Below, in pieces: positions 1 to 8,837 of a stretch of DNA of 64,000 nt. A model generated the notes under the pieces. The model saw only the letters and a program-made list of their open reading frames with translations, was not told where the DNA came from and ran no database searches. Both the position numbers and the translations under genes were made by a program. Position 1 is the first letter of the stretch; each line of letters begins with the position of its first letter. Origin of the DNA: Bradyrhizobium sp. CSS354 (GTDB lineage: Bacteria; Pseudomonadota; Alphaproteobacteria; Rhizobiales; Xanthobacteraceae); assembly GCF_029051725.1 (NCBI RefSeq), contig NZ_JAACFU010000007.1, forward strand, positions 247,501 through 311,500, written 5' to 3'.

Positions 1-1
1 G

Positions 2-313
2 GCCGTCGCCAAGAAGAACGGCTTTGCCAGCTACGATGATTACAACAACGTCGTCGACAATATCAGCCTCGTGCTCGGCGGCTTTGATCCCGCGACCAAG
101 AAATATGTCGGCACCGAAGCCGTGATCAAGGCGCAGATCGCGCAGGTCCAGGCCGACAAGAAGATGCCGGCCAAGGACAAGAAGGAAGCGCTCGACGAGC
201 TCAACGAAGCGCTGAAGACGCCGGCGCCGGAGATCGAGAACAAGGCCAACATCGACCTCGTCGGCAAGTACTACGACAAGCTGGTCGCGGCGCTGGGTGA
301 CGATGAGAATTGA
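2..313 (+). CDS. C-terminal part of an unidentified protein (5' end outside window)
   Basis: The frame is open from the window's left edge to a TGA at 311-313, so the true start lies upstream and at least 103 residues are visible. The visible part is hydrophilic, rich in Lys, Ala, Glu and Asp, and probably mostly helical, with no membrane segment and no catalytic motif I recognise. It may be the tail of a small periplasmic protein of the kind common in Bradyrhizobium, but that is a guess because the N-terminus is missing. A palindromic repeat and a strong bidirectional terminator follow it. Confidence 0.7.
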   Translation, partial: AVAKKNGFASYDDYNNVVDNISLVLGGFDPATKKYVGTEAVIKAQIAQVQADKKMPAKDKKEALDELNEALKTPAPEIENKANIDLVGKYYDKLVAALGDDEN

Positions 314-331
314 ACCTCTCCTCTCACCACT

Positions 332-444
332 GTCATGCCCCGGCTTGACCGGGGCATCCAGTACGCCGCAGCGGATGCGATGAGAGCAAGCTCCATCACG
401 CGGGCCTCTCGATACTGGATCGCCCGGTCAAGCCGGGCGATGAC
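332..444. repeat. Palindromic intergenic repeat, family A copy 1
   Basis: The element opens with GTCATGCCCCGGC and closes with the complementary GCCGGGCGATGAC. Each end is itself a short hairpin (CCCCGGCTTGACCGGGG and CGCCCGGTCAAGCCGGGCG). It shares end sequences with copies at 5147-5234 and 6096-6179. The divergent middle and non-coding position suggest a small palindromic repeat and not a mobile gene. Confidence 0.75.
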
Positions 445-494
445 ATCTTTGGTGACGCGAACTTTCGCTTAACCCCATCATCACTGCCCCAACA

Positions 495-524
495 AAAAGC
501 CCCGGAGGCATCTCCGGGGCTTTT
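495..524. terminator. Bidirectional rho-independent terminator
   Basis: A perfect 13-bp stem (AAAAGCCCCGGAG at 495-507, its complement at 512-524) closes a GCAT loop. It carries A-rich and T-rich flanks on both sides, so it can end both the plus-strand gene on the left and the minus-strand TRAP receptor gene on the right. Confidence 0.85.
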
Positions 525-557
525 CGTCGTTTCTGACGTCACGCGTCGCTCAGCGCC

Positions 558-1646
558 TCACGTCCGCGTCCGCATCCGCATCATGAAGCTGTCGAAGCTC
601 AGCTCGGCGACCTGCATCCAGGCTAGCGATTCGCTGCGGAAAGCCGTCAGGCTCGCATACATCTTGCCGAAATGCGGGTTGGTCTTGGCGAGATCGGCGT
701 AGATCTCGTTGGCGGCGCCATAGCAGCTTTCCAACACTTCCTGCGGGAACGGCTTGAGGATCGCACCGGCTACCAGCAGACGCTTCAGCGCCGGCGGATT
801 GACGTAGTCGTATTTGCCGGTCACCCAGGTGAAGGTATCGCGCGACGCGGCATCGACCGCGGCCTGATAGTGCTTCGGCAGCGTGTTCCACTTGTCGAGA
901 TTGATGATGTTGTGACCCTGGCCGGTGCCTTCCCACCAACCGGGATAGTAATAGTACTTCGCCACCTTCACGAAGCCGAGCTTCTCGTCGTCATAGGGCC
1001 CGACCCATTCGGCGGCATCGAGCGTGCCCTTCTCCAGCGCGGGATAGATGTCGCCCGCTGCGATCTGCTGCGGCACGCCGCCGACCTTGGCGATGATCGT
1101 GCCGGCAAAGCCGCCGACCCGGAATTTTAGGCCCTTGAGATCGTCGATCGACTTGATCTCCTTCCGGAACCAGCCACCCATCTGCGCGCCGGTCGACCCG
1201 GTCGGAATGCCGATGGTGTTGTATTCCTTCAGCAGACCATTGATCAGGTCCTGGCCGCCGCCCCACTGCAGCCACGAAATGTGCTGGCGCGTGTTCAAGC
1301 CGAACGGCAGCGACGTGCCGAACGTGAAAGCGGGGTTCTTGCCCCAATAATAATACAACGCGGTGTTGCCCATCTCGACCGTGCCATTCGCGACGGCATC
1401 GAGCACCTGCAGGCCCGGCACGATCTCGCCCGCGGCGAATGGCTGGATCTGGAAACGATTGTCGGTGATCTCGGCGACGCGCTTGGCGAAATACTCGCAG
1501 CCGCCGTAGAGCGTATCGAGCGCCTTCGGCCAGCTCGCGGCATATCGCCATTTGATCTCGGGCATCGACTGCGCGATCGCCGGCGCAGCGACAGCACTTG
1601 CGGCCAGGCCCAATCCGCCTGCCGTCAGGAATTTACGACGTTCCAT
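558..1646 (-). CDS. TRAP transporter solute-binding protein, DctP family (Tat-exported)
   Basis: Predicted periplasmic receptor of a tripartite ATP-independent transporter, 362 residues, a normal length for the DctP family. The N-terminus MERRKFLTAGG is a twin-arginine signal followed by an Ala-rich segment ending AxA-Q. The mature part has the family's core, including the WVGPYDDEKLG stretch and the aromatic-rich KYYYYPGWWEG region typical of receptors for organic acids of the mannitol/chloroaromatic subgroup. I chose ATG 1646 because GGAGG lies just upstream; the longer upstream frame lacks a signal peptide. No DctQ or DctM membrane genes are adjacent, so it is an orphan receptor here. The ligand is not predictable. 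Confidence 0.88.
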   Translation of the reverse strand: MERRKFLTAGGLGLAASAVAAPAIAQSMPEIKWRYAASWPKALDTLYGGCEYFAKRVAEITDNRFQIQPFAAGEIVPGLQVLDAVANGTVEMGNTALYYYWGKNPAFTFGTSLPFGLNTRQHISWLQWGGGQDLINGLLKEYNTIGIPTGSTGAQMGGWFRKEIKSIDDLKGLKFRVGGFAGTIIAKVGGVPQQIAAGDIYPALEKGTLDAAEWVGPYDDEKLGFVKVAKYYYYPGWWEGTGQGHNIINLDKWNTLPKHYQAAVDAASRDTFTWVTGKYDYVNPPALKRLLVAGAILKPFPQEVLESCYGAANEIYADLAKTNPHFGKMYASLTAFRSESLAWMQVAELSFDSFMMRMRTRT

Positions 1647-1948
1647 GCGCTTCCCTCCGTTAAGTCGATGCTTCGACCAGGGAACGATCTTGGTGTCGTC
1701 TTGTCTTCGTCGACGCTCGACGTTTTCTGTTGAGACGTTGTGGCGTTTCCGAACGGCCCTTGAGGGCACTCGTAGATGGAATTCCGATCGTTGCGGTTCC
1801 GCGGGCGAGGATGACCGGGCGCTTCGCCGGAATCAAGTCCCACGTCTCAAGTCTCATGGGCGCCTCGCAGGTGCGAACGCCGGCGTGACGCAAGTCGTGC
1901 CTGTCAACGATCTGCTATTCACTCACGCAAAAACCAGGAGGGTTGCGA

Positions 1949-3034
1949 ATGACAGGCAAAAAGGTCGTGGTTGCCGGAGCGAGCGGTCTCGTCGGCAATG
2001 CCGCGTTGCGACACTTCGGCAAGTCGGGCGGGTGCGATGTCATTGCCCTGTCCCGGCGGAAGCCGCGCGATCTCTACGGCGCTCGCCATGTCCCGATCGA
2101 CCTGACCAGCGCAGCGGATTGCCGGCGTGCCGCCTCGGAATTGAGCGGCGCCACGCATCTGATCTACGCGGCGCTCTACGAGGCGCCGCAGCTCGTCGAC
2201 GGCTGGCGTGACCCGCAGCAGATCAAGACCAACGACCTGATGCTGCGCAATCTGATGGGTGCACTCGAGCCCGTGGCGCCCGACCTCAGGCATGTCGCCC
2301 TGCTGCAGGGCACCAAAGCCTATGGCGTCCACGTTCGCCCCTTGACCGTGCCCGCCCGCGAAGGCCGCTCCGAAATGTACGAGCAGCCCAACTTCTACTG
2401 GGCGCAGGAAAACTTCTTGCGCGGCCTCCAAGCCGGCAAGAGCTGGCATTGGAGCATCCTGCGGCCGGTGCTGATCGTGGGCCTCGCCATGGGCGGCGCC
2501 ATGGATCTGATTCCGCCGCTTGGCGTCTATGCCGCGATGCTGCGCGAGCAGGGCAGGCCGCTCGACTATCCCGGCGGCGCCGCGCGCGTCGCGCAGGCCG
2601 TCGATGTCGATCTCCTCGCGCGCGCCATCGCCTGGTCGGGCGAGGCCGAGGCCGCACGCAACGAGGCCTTCAACGTGACCAATGGCGACGTCTTCACCTG
2701 GGAGAACATCTGGCCTGCGGTCGCCGATGCTCTCGAGATGAAGCCGGGCAAGCCGGTCCCGCTGTCGCTCGCCAGGGCGTTTCCATCCTGGGTCGGCCCC
2801 TGGGATGCGCTGCGGCACAAGCACGACCTCATATCGCCCGCGCTGGCCGAATTCGTCGGCCTCTCGTTCCAATATGCCGATTACAGCCTGCGCTACGGCC
2901 AGACCGAATCCGGTCCGCCCTCGATCGTCTCGACCGTGAAGATCAACCGCGCCGGTTTCACCGAGATGATGGACACCGAGGACATGTTCCGGAAGTGGTT
3001 CAGGCAGGCGAAGCAAGAGCGGCTGCTGCCTTGA
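1949..3034 (+). CDS. SDR family NAD(P)-dependent oxidoreductase, PRISE (progesterone 5-beta-reductase/iridoid synthase) type
   Basis: 361 residues. The N-terminus carries the nucleotide-binding GASGLVGNAA motif of extended SDRs. Further on are LQGTKAYGVH and NFYWAQENFL, which resemble the two conserved blocks of the PRISE subgroup (enone reductases), where the catalytic Lys and Tyr replace the classic YxxxK. I read K and Y in those blocks as the catalytic pair, by family analogy. Start: ATG 1949 follows AGGAGGG with a 6-nt gap; the in-frame TTG at 1943 is less likely. It stands alone, divergent from the TRAP receptor, so reduction of an alpha,beta-unsaturated carbonyl is only an inference. 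Confidence 0.82.
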   Translation: MTGKKVVVAGASGLVGNAALRHFGKSGGCDVIALSRRKPRDLYGARHVPIDLTSAADCRRAASELSGATHLIYAALYEAPQLVDGWRDPQQIKTNDLMLRNLMGALEPVAPDLRHVALLQGTKAYGVHVRPLTVPAREGRSEMYEQPNFYWAQENFLRGLQAGKSWHWSILRPVLIVGLAMGGAMDLIPPLGVYAAMLREQGRPLDYPGGAARVAQAVDVDLLARAIAWSGEAEAARNEAFNVTNGDVFTWENIWPAVADALEMKPGKPVPLSLARAFPSWVGPWDALRHKHDLISPALAEFVGLSFQYADYSLRYGQTESGPPSIVSTVKINRAGFTEMMDTEDMFRKWFRQAKQERLLP

Positions 3035-3312
3035 GGCATAACCAAAGCCGATATGTCCGGACGGTTGCTGCCCGAGAACGATCAGCGGTGGAAACGCCAG
3101 CGGCATTGTGCTGGAATCTGATATCGTCGCAGCTATGGCCTAAGCCGAAGGGCGCCTCAGCCGCCCTTGTGTCCGCTGTCCATGATAAAAGCGGTCGCCA
3201 CATGAACTTGCCTCGACCGCAGCTTGTGACCCATTGCAGAGTTGGCGGCACATATTCGGTCTCAATAGCGAGGTTCAACGTGATCCCGTTTCAATGTCTC
3301 TTGGAGCATCCA

Positions 3313-3636
3313 TTGAAGACAGCGATTTTGATCTCGCTTCTGACACTACCGTTTCAGCTATCCGCTCAGACGCGTCATGGAGAGCAGCCGTCCGTTTCTC
3401 GCTTCCGAGCTTGTGTTCGGTCGCACGCACCTGATGCTCAAGCGGCGCGGGTCCGGACACCCGACGACGCCGCGCGCTACGCCATGACGGCGTGCGTGCC
3501 CTTGTTCGGGTTGTTCTTAGATCCAAACGCCTCCTCGAAAGGGGAAGTGCTGGAGCAAGTGCTTCCTCCCGGAATCTATCGCGCGGTCCTCAGTGAGGAG
3601 TGGGGCGATTTTGTTGAGCAGGGAAACAGGCAATAG
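3313..3636 (+). CDS. Small exported hypothetical protein
   Basis: About 107 residues from a TTG start at 3313, preceded by GGAG six bases upstream. This start gives a clear Sec signal (KTAILISLLTLPFQLSAQ) and a short mature domain with two Cys, one in RFRACVR and one in MTACVP. The same frame is open further upstream, with an ATG at 3202, but that start would bury the signal peptide. I do not recognise the family. The spacing of the two Cys around a helical segment suggests a small disulfide-stabilised periplasmic protein. The 280 bases before it hold no other gene I can support. Confidence 0.5.
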   Translation: MKTAILISLLTLPFQLSAQTRHGEQPSVSRFRACVRSHAPDAQAARVRTPDDAARYAMTACVPLFGLFLDPNASSKGEVLEQVLPPGIYRAVLSEEWGDFVEQGNRQ

Positions 3637-3780
3637 GGTTTAGCTGGCCGGCAGTTCTAGCCAACGTCGGCTATTGGGCCCGTAGCTTCCTGAGACAATG
3701 TTCAGCTTGAGTCCGCAAAGCGTCGGCCAACGGACATCGCTCAAGCCGCACCAATGAATCTCGATTTATGGGTGCTCGGC

Positions 3781-5094
3781 CTACTCTGCGCTTGCGAAAG
3801 CCGCTTCCATTGCCTTCCGCGTCCTGATCGTCTCGTTGCCTGCGTCGAACTCGATGTCGCTCCAGCGCACGATCTCGCCATGGGCGACGTCGTGCTTCAG
3901 CTTCAGACGATGCGCAAGACCGATCGGCAGCGCGCCGGCCTTGAGGCTCGCGGCCGCCGGCACCAGCTTGCCCCACACCGTGTAGCCGCCTTCGCCGTCC
4001 AGCATCTCGCCGGTGCGCAGGTTGCGTTTTGCCACGGCGGCGACGTCGCCACGGAAGCCGTGGGGCTGCCCGGTCGGCTCGCCCCGCAGCGCGGCCGACA
4101 GCACCGAGATGTTCAGCTCGAGGCCGATCAGATGGTAGGGCTTGTACATCGCCGCGAAGCGCCCGCTGCCGTCGGTCTTCAGGCCGTATTGCCTGAAGCA
4201 GTCGGCGGCGTAGTCGTTCGGCGCCTCCAGCACGACGTACACGCCCCAGCGCAGATCGCGAAACACCGGCCTTCCGTCGCGCTCGAGCGAGGAGACCACT
4301 TCCACGATGCCCGACCGCTCCAGCACACCGCCTCTGCTGCGCGGTCGCATGATATGCGGGAGGTCGTCGACGCCGCAGGGTGGAAACAGCAGGCCCTCCG
4401 CAGGCACCTCCAGTCCGCAGGCGTTCGCAATCGCCGCCATCTCGATCGCCGATTTGGTGCCGTCGAGGAAGGAGTTGAACATCTGCGGATTCATCCCGGC
4501 CGATTGCGCCTCGCCCGCGGTCAACCCGTAATGCTGCCAGACGCCATCCGGCGTCACGTCGTGATAGGCCGGCAGATATTTTGTCCCTTTGCCGGCGGCA
4601 ACGACGTGAAAACCGGTGGCGCGGGCCCAATCCACCATCTCCGCGGTCAGCGCCGGCTGGTCGCCATAGGCGAGCGAATAGACCACGCCGGCCTTGCGGG
4701 CTTCCTCGGCGAGCAGCGGACCGGCGAGCACGTCGGCCTCGACATTGACCATGACGATATGCTTGCCGGCCGCGATCGCCGCGCGCGCATGCTTGATGCC
4801 GACGGCCGGATTGCCGGTCGCCTCCACCACCACGTCCATCGCGCCGCCGGCAATGGCGCGCGCGCCGTCATCCGTGAAAACAGTGGCGGCGATCCGCGCC
4901 GCGTCCCATCCGACCGTTCGGCAGGCCTCGCGCGCGCGGTCGCGATCGATGTCGACGATGATGGGCACCTCCAGCCCCGGCGTGTGCGGCACCTGCGCCA
5001 GGAACATCGAACCGAATTTGCCCGCGCCGATCAGCGCGACGCGGACCGGCTTGCCGGCGGCAGCGCGGGCCTGGAGGAGGCGGAAGAGATTCAT
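3781..5094 (-). CDS. NAD(P)-binding oxidoreductase with C-terminal SAF domain (homoserine-dehydrogenase-like)
   Basis: 437 residues. A Rossmann domain occupies roughly residues 15-150 (RVALIGAGKFGS, then DVVVEATGNP as in homoserine dehydrogenases). A catalytic-like middle follows, then a C-terminal SAF-type domain with the AGALPIGLAHRLKL block seen in sugar-acid dehydratases and the antifreeze-like/SAF fold. This architecture occurs in enzymes linked to sugar-acid or branched hydroxy-acid catabolism in alphaproteobacteria; the substrate cannot be read from sequence. The start MNLFRLLQARAAAG at 5094 fits the family's N-terminus. It points the same way as the PhyH gene upstream but is separated from it by a palindromic repeat. 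Confidence 0.8.
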   Translation of the reverse strand: MNLFRLLQARAAAGKPVRVALIGAGKFGSMFLAQVPHTPGLEVPIIVDIDRDRAREACRTVGWDAARIAATVFTDDGARAIAGGAMDVVVEATGNPAVGIKHARAAIAAGKHIVMVNVEADVLAGPLLAEEARKAGVVYSLAYGDQPALTAEMVDWARATGFHVVAAGKGTKYLPAYHDVTPDGVWQHYGLTAGEAQSAGMNPQMFNSFLDGTKSAIEMAAIANACGLEVPAEGLLFPPCGVDDLPHIMRPRSRGGVLERSGIVEVVSSLERDGRPVFRDLRWGVYVVLEAPNDYAADCFRQYGLKTDGSGRFAAMYKPYHLIGLELNISVLSAALRGEPTGQPHGFRGDVAAVAKRNLRTGEMLDGEGGYTVWGKLVPAAASLKAGALPIGLAHRLKLKHDVAHGEIVRWSDIEFDAGNETIRTRKAMEAAFASAE

Positions 5095-5146
5095 GGGGAT
5101 GGTCCGGTGATACAGAAATTCGTGAGGCGCGTGTCTCTATCAGTTC

Positions 5147-5234
5147 GTCATGGCCGGGCTTGACCCGGCCATCCACGTCTTACTGCTGGCGATCGTGTCA
5201 AGACGTGGATGCCCGGGACAAGCCCGGGCATGAC
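5147..5234. repeat. Palindromic intergenic repeat, family A copy 2
   Basis: Ends are GTCATGGCCGGGCTTGACC on the left and the complementary CCCGGGCATGAC on the right, with each half forming its own hairpin around a CCACGTCTT / AAGACGTGG core. Nearly the same in reverse as the copy at 6096-6179. Confidence 0.8.
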
Positions 5235-5259
5235 GCCTGAGATGTTTGCACGACTACGC

Positions 5260-6060
5260 TTACTCCGCGGCCTGCCGCGGCGCACGGGCGAGCCGCACCA
5301 GCGCGTCGTCCGCCACCGTCTTGATCGGCGCGAAGTCGCGATGCGCGATGTACTCCGGCCGCGTCGGGGTGCGGATGTAGTTCGAGACCGCGTTCAGCGT
5401 CAGGTACACGATCTTGCGCGGGTAGGGCGTGATGTTGCCGGCCGAGCCATGCACCAGATTGCCGTGGAACATTAGCATGCCGCCGGGCTTGCCGGTCGGC
5501 GCCACGATGCCGCCCTGCTTGACCAGCCGCGTTACGGTCTCCTCGTCCAGCGTCCACAGCGGATAGGAGGTCGTCGCAAGGTCGTGCGAGGCCTTGAGGT
5601 CGCCGGCATTCTGGCTCTGCGGCACCAGCATCAGCGGGCCGTTGATCGGCATCACCTCGTCGAGGAAGATCGCGATGTTCATCGCGCGCGGCTCGGGCAT
5701 GCCGTCGTCGCGCTTCCAGGTGCCGTAGTCCTGGTGCCATTGCCAGACGTCGCCGGTGAAGGCGGATTTTGCGTTGATCTTGAACTGGTGCATGTAGACC
5801 GGCTCGCCGAACAGCTGCTCGACCGGGTCGATCATGCGCGGATGCGCACCTAGAATGCCGAACGCCTCGTTGTAGAGATGCGCGGCAAAGGCGGTGCGCG
5901 GCGCGCCGCTCTTCTCGCGCCAGACTTCCGGCCGGTTCGCGTCATAGATGCCGACCGCCTCGCGCGCGAGGAGATCGACCTCCTCCTGGCTGAACAATTC
6001 GGGCAGGAACAGCCAGCCCTCGCGGTGGAAGAACTCCAATTGCTCCTGGGACAGTTTCAT
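5260..6060 (-). CDS. Phytanoyl-CoA dioxygenase (PhyH) family Fe(II)/2-oxoglutarate oxygenase
   Basis: 266 residues with the facial triad visible: H109 and D111 in WQWHQDYGTW, the distal H204 in NLVHGSAGN, and R215 placed to bind 2-oxoglutarate. The stretch after the HxD motif (RDDGMPEPRAMN, then a PINGPLM block) resembles ectoine hydroxylase (EctD), also a PhyH member. No ectoine biosynthesis genes are nearby, so that substrate is not supported. Cytoplasmic, no signal. It lies between two family A repeats; a GntR regulator gene is immediately upstream on the same strand. Confidence 0.88.
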   Translation of the reverse strand: MKLSQEQLEFFHREGWLFLPELFSQEEVDLLAREAVGIYDANRPEVWREKSGAPRTAFAAHLYNEAFGILGAHPRMIDPVEQLFGEPVYMHQFKINAKSAFTGDVWQWHQDYGTWKRDDGMPEPRAMNIAIFLDEVMPINGPLMLVPQSQNAGDLKASHDLATTSYPLWTLDEETVTRLVKQGGIVAPTGKPGGMLMFHGNLVHGSAGNITPYPRKIVYLTLNAVSNYIRTPTRPEYIAHRDFAPIKTVADDALVRLARAPRQAAE

Positions 6061-6095
6061 GGGTCGTCCTCCTGTTTTGTCGTTTTTTCTCCCTC

Positions 6096-6179
6096 GTCAT
6101 GCCCGGGCTTGTCCCGGGCATCCACGTTCTTCCAGCGTCGAACAAAGTCGTGGATGGCCGGGTCAAGCCCGGCCATGAC
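6096..6179. repeat. Palindromic intergenic repeat, family A copy 3
   Basis: Starts GTCATGCCCGGGCTTGTCC and ends GGCCGGGTCAAGCCCGGCC-ATGAC. It has the same end sequences and CCACGTTCTT core as copy 2 but the halves are exchanged, so copy 2 and copy 3 are nearly reverse complements flanking the PhyH gene. Confidence 0.8.
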
Positions 6180-6197
6180 TGCGACGGAGATCGTGAC

Positions 6198-6896
6198 CTA
6201 CGCCGCCGCCTCTTCCGTCGCCCTCAATCTCTCCTCGGTCATCCGTCCCGCCGTCTGCGCATGCGCAAGCGCCGCACGTTCGGCCGCCTTCGCATCGCCT
6301 GCGAAAATGTGTCCGGCAATGTCGGCATGCTCGGCCCAGGCGCTGCCGCGATAATCGAGTTCGGACAGCACCGTCGCCATCGAGCGACGCATATGCGGCC
6401 ATTGCGGTGTAATCGTCTCCTCGATCACGGGATTGCCGGCGAGCCGATAGATCGCGCGATGAAACTCGACGTCGAGCGCGATCAGCTCGGCGAGCGTGGT
6501 CTTGCCATCGATCCCGCGCCCGGCGGCGAGCGCCGTCTCCAGCCGCGCGCGGCCCGCCGCATCGCTTGCAGCGCGCTCTGCCGCGAGCCGTGCCGCCAAG
6601 GCGTCGATGGCGCCGCGCACCTCGTAGAGCTGGCGGATGCGTGCGGGATCGAGCTGGGTGACTTCAAAGCCGCGTCGGCCGCTCTCGGCGACCAGCCCCT
6701 GCCGGTGCAACAGGTGCAGCGCATGCGACACCGGCTGGCGCGACACGCCGAGCCTGTCGGCTAGCTCGTTCTGCCGGATGCGCTGGCCGGGCTGCAGCGT
6801 GCGGTCGGAGATCGCCTCCAGGATCCGCGCATAGACCTGGTCGATCAAGTTCGGAAGCGGGTCGAGAGGGATCACGCCGGCAGCTCCGAGAACCAT
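6198..6896 (-). CDS. GntR family transcriptional regulator, FadR-like (FCD) subfamily
   Basis: 232 residues. The N-terminal winged helix covers about residues 15-80, with LADRLGVSRQPVSHALHLL as the recognition-helix region. The C-terminal all-helical FCD ligand domain has the expected metal-site pattern (D in LIALDVEFH, then the H in HADIAGHIFAGD). Such regulators respond to organic acids. I chose ATG 6896 because it gives a normal-length N-terminus and sits directly behind an inverted repeat that could be its operator. It probably controls itself and perhaps the downstream PhyH gene; this is inferred from position. Confidence 0.88.
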   Translation of the reverse strand: MVLGAAGVIPLDPLPNLIDQVYARILEAISDRTLQPGQRIRQNELADRLGVSRQPVSHALHLLHRQGLVAESGRRGFEVTQLDPARIRQLYEVRGAIDALAARLAAERAASDAAGRARLETALAAGRGIDGKTTLAELIALDVEFHRAIYRLAGNPVIEETITPQWPHMRRSMATVLSELDYRGSAWAEHADIAGHIFAGDAKAAERAALAHAQTAGRMTEERLRATEEAAA

Positions 6897-6900
6897 GACA

Positions 6901-6917
6901 GGGAATACGGAATTCCC
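6901..6917. promoter_or_regulatory. Inverted repeat, candidate GntR operator
   Basis: GGGAAT-N5-ATTCCC lies 4 bases upstream of the regulator's start codon. Position and symmetry fit an autoregulatory operator; binding is inferred. Confidence 0.5.
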
Positions 6918-7064
6918 TATTCGAAGATACGCTGAGAAGATAAAGGCGTCAAGCGCGACCAACGGGGTGTCCGACCTCGTTTTGCGCTCGGCCAAGCCAT
7001 TGATATTGCTGGGGTCGGCTACTGTGCATGGGGTTGTTTTTGAGGAAAAAGAGCGAGAGGCCTC

Positions 7065-7877
7065 TCAGTCCGCGAGAAACGCGCTCACCACCTCGCCGAA
7101 CTCCAGCGGCGCCTGCTCGAACATCCAGTGGCCGGCATTGGGGATCACGGCCGTCGTAGCCCCAGCGATGTGCTCGGCCAGCACACGCCACATCACCGAC
7201 AGGCTCCCCGTCGTCGCGCCGCCGCCGATCAGCAGCGTCGGGGTCCTGATCGCGTGCGCATCCGCGAGCGTGTAGGGCCTGCGCTGCTCGTTGATCTGGC
7301 CGAGGAAGGTGATCGCGTTGTCGCGCAATTGCTGCTTCGCCGCCGCCGGCACGCGCCGCCACGAGCCGTCGCCTTCGATGCCTTCGTAGAAGTTCTGCAG
7401 CGCGCCCTCGATGTCGCCGGCGCGGATCATCTCGACCGAGCGCGCCGTGCGCGCCGCCAGCGGCGGATGCGCGGGCGTGCCTGCAGGCACCGGCAGGCTG
7501 GCATCGAGATCGCCGCCGGGCTCTGCCAGCACCAGTTTGCGCAACAGATCCGGCCGCGACTGCGCCACGCGAAACGCGACGTGGCCGCCGCGCGAGTGGC
7601 CCATCAAATCGACCGGCGCGGGTTCGACCTGCTCGATGAAAGCGATCACGTCGGCGACGTGCTGGGCCATCTTGTAGTCGTCGCCGACGGCATCCCAGTG
7701 CTCGGGAAAGAAATGCCGCAGGCTGACCGAGATCACGCGATGCGATTTCGACAGGGGGCCGAGCACTGAATACCAAGTGCGGAAATCGCCGAGCGTGCCG
7801 TGCACGCAGACCAGCGGCGGGCCTCGTCCCACTTCGAGATAGGCCATGTCGCAACCGTTGACGCGAAATGTCTGCAT
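7065..7877 (-). CDS. Alpha/beta hydrolase (second of a coupled paralogous pair)
   Basis: 270 residues, one alpha/beta-hydrolase domain. The HGTLGDFRTW oxyanion-hole region and the nucleophile elbow GHSRGG are clear, and the late GHWMFEQAP supplies the catalytic His. No signal peptide. Its start lies two bases after the stop of the upstream paralogue (TGA-TC-ATG), so the two are translationally coupled. The pair shares long stretches such as the MGHSRGGH and RRLVLAEPGG-like blocks. Substrate unknown; esterases, haloperoxidase-like enzymes and C-C hydrolases all have this fold. Confidence 0.87.
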   Translation of the reverse strand: MQTFRVNGCDMAYLEVGRGPPLVCVHGTLGDFRTWYSVLGPLSKSHRVISVSLRHFFPEHWDAVGDDYKMAQHVADVIAFIEQVEPAPVDLMGHSRGGHVAFRVAQSRPDLLRKLVLAEPGGDLDASLPVPAGTPAHPPLAARTARSVEMIRAGDIEGALQNFYEGIEGDGSWRRVPAAAKQQLRDNAITFLGQINEQRRPYTLADAHAIRTPTLLIGGGATTGSLSVMWRVLAEHIAGATTAVIPNAGHWMFEQAPLEFGEVVSAFLAD

Positions 7878-7879
7878 GA

Positions 7880-8698
7880 TCAGCCCGCCAGAAAATCCAG
7901 CACCACTTCAGAGTATTTCTGCGGCGCCTGCTCGAACATCGGGTGCGTTGCGTTCGGGATGACGGCCGTCCTGGAATACGGCACATGCGGTGCGAGCGCA
8001 TGCAGTACTTTCGGCAGCAGGCCCTTGGTGCGTGCACCGAGGATGAACAGCGTCGGCATCTTGATGGACTCCGCGTCCGCCTTCGAGAACGGCGGGCGGT
8101 TGTCGCGGACCTGGCCGATCAGCGTGAAGGCGTTGTCACGCAGGTTCTGCTTCACCAGCGCCGGCAGCCGCGGCCAGGTGCCGGCGCCTTCAAGCGTGTC
8201 GACGAAGACGGCAAGGCCGCCGTCGACGTCGCCGGTCGCGATCTTCTCCGCCGAGGCCGTGAACCGCGCCAGCAGCGGCGAGGGACCGCCGGCATAGTCG
8301 GGATCGAGGCTCGAATCGAGCTCGCCGCCAGGCTCGGCCAGCACCAGCCGCCGAAGCAGCTCCGGCCGCCGCTGCGCCACGCGGAAGCAGATGTGGCCGC
8401 CGCGGGAATGGCCCATCAAATCGACCGGGCCGAGGTCGAGATTGTCGATGAAGGCGATGACGTCGTCGACATGCTGGGCGATCGAATAGGTGTCGCCGAC
8501 GCCATCCCATTGCGCCGGGAAGAAGTGCCGCAGGCTGACGCAGATCAGCCGGTGCCGCTGGGACAGCGGTCCGAGCACGCAGCCCCAGACACGGAAGTCG
8601 TTGAGCGACCCATGAACGCAGACCAGCGGCGGCCGGCCCCGGTCTTCGCCCACGTCGAAATAGGGCATGTCGTATCCGTTTACATGGAGGCTTTGCAT
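7880..8698 (-). CDS. Alpha/beta hydrolase (first of a coupled paralogous pair)
   Basis: 272 residues from ATG 8698 (MQSLHVNGYDMPYFDVG). It has the same motifs as its neighbour: HGSLNDFRVW, the GHSRGGH nucleophile elbow, and THPMFEQAP with the probable catalytic His. The longer in-frame start upstream lacks a family-like N-terminus, and the paralogue's start (MQTFRVNGCDMAYLEVG) aligns with the one chosen. Together the two look like a local duplication that kept its operon arrangement. Role unknown. Confidence 0.87.
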   Translation of the reverse strand: MQSLHVNGYDMPYFDVGEDRGRPPLVCVHGSLNDFRVWGCVLGPLSQRHRLICVSLRHFFPAQWDGVGDTYSIAQHVDDVIAFIDNLDLGPVDLMGHSRGGHICFRVAQRRPELLRRLVLAEPGGELDSSLDPDYAGGPSPLLARFTASAEKIATGDVDGGLAVFVDTLEGAGTWPRLPALVKQNLRDNAFTLIGQVRDNRPPFSKADAESIKMPTLFILGARTKGLLPKVLHALAPHVPYSRTAVIPNATHPMFEQAPQKYSEVVLDFLAG

Positions 8699-8837
8699 TC
8701 TGGGCTCGCGAAAAGGAGAGGCGGAACTCCTGTGCAAGATTCCCGGAAACCGGGTGGATCGCAACTATTTCCAAGCCTAGATTTGGGCTCAGTTCACATT
8801 GGGGGCATGCGAGGGAACGCAAGCCAGGGACCAAGCC

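Noticed and set aside
5260..6060. PhyH gene as ectoine hydroxylase EctD
   Set aside because: Similar motif region but no ectABC genes and a shorter chain; kept at family level.
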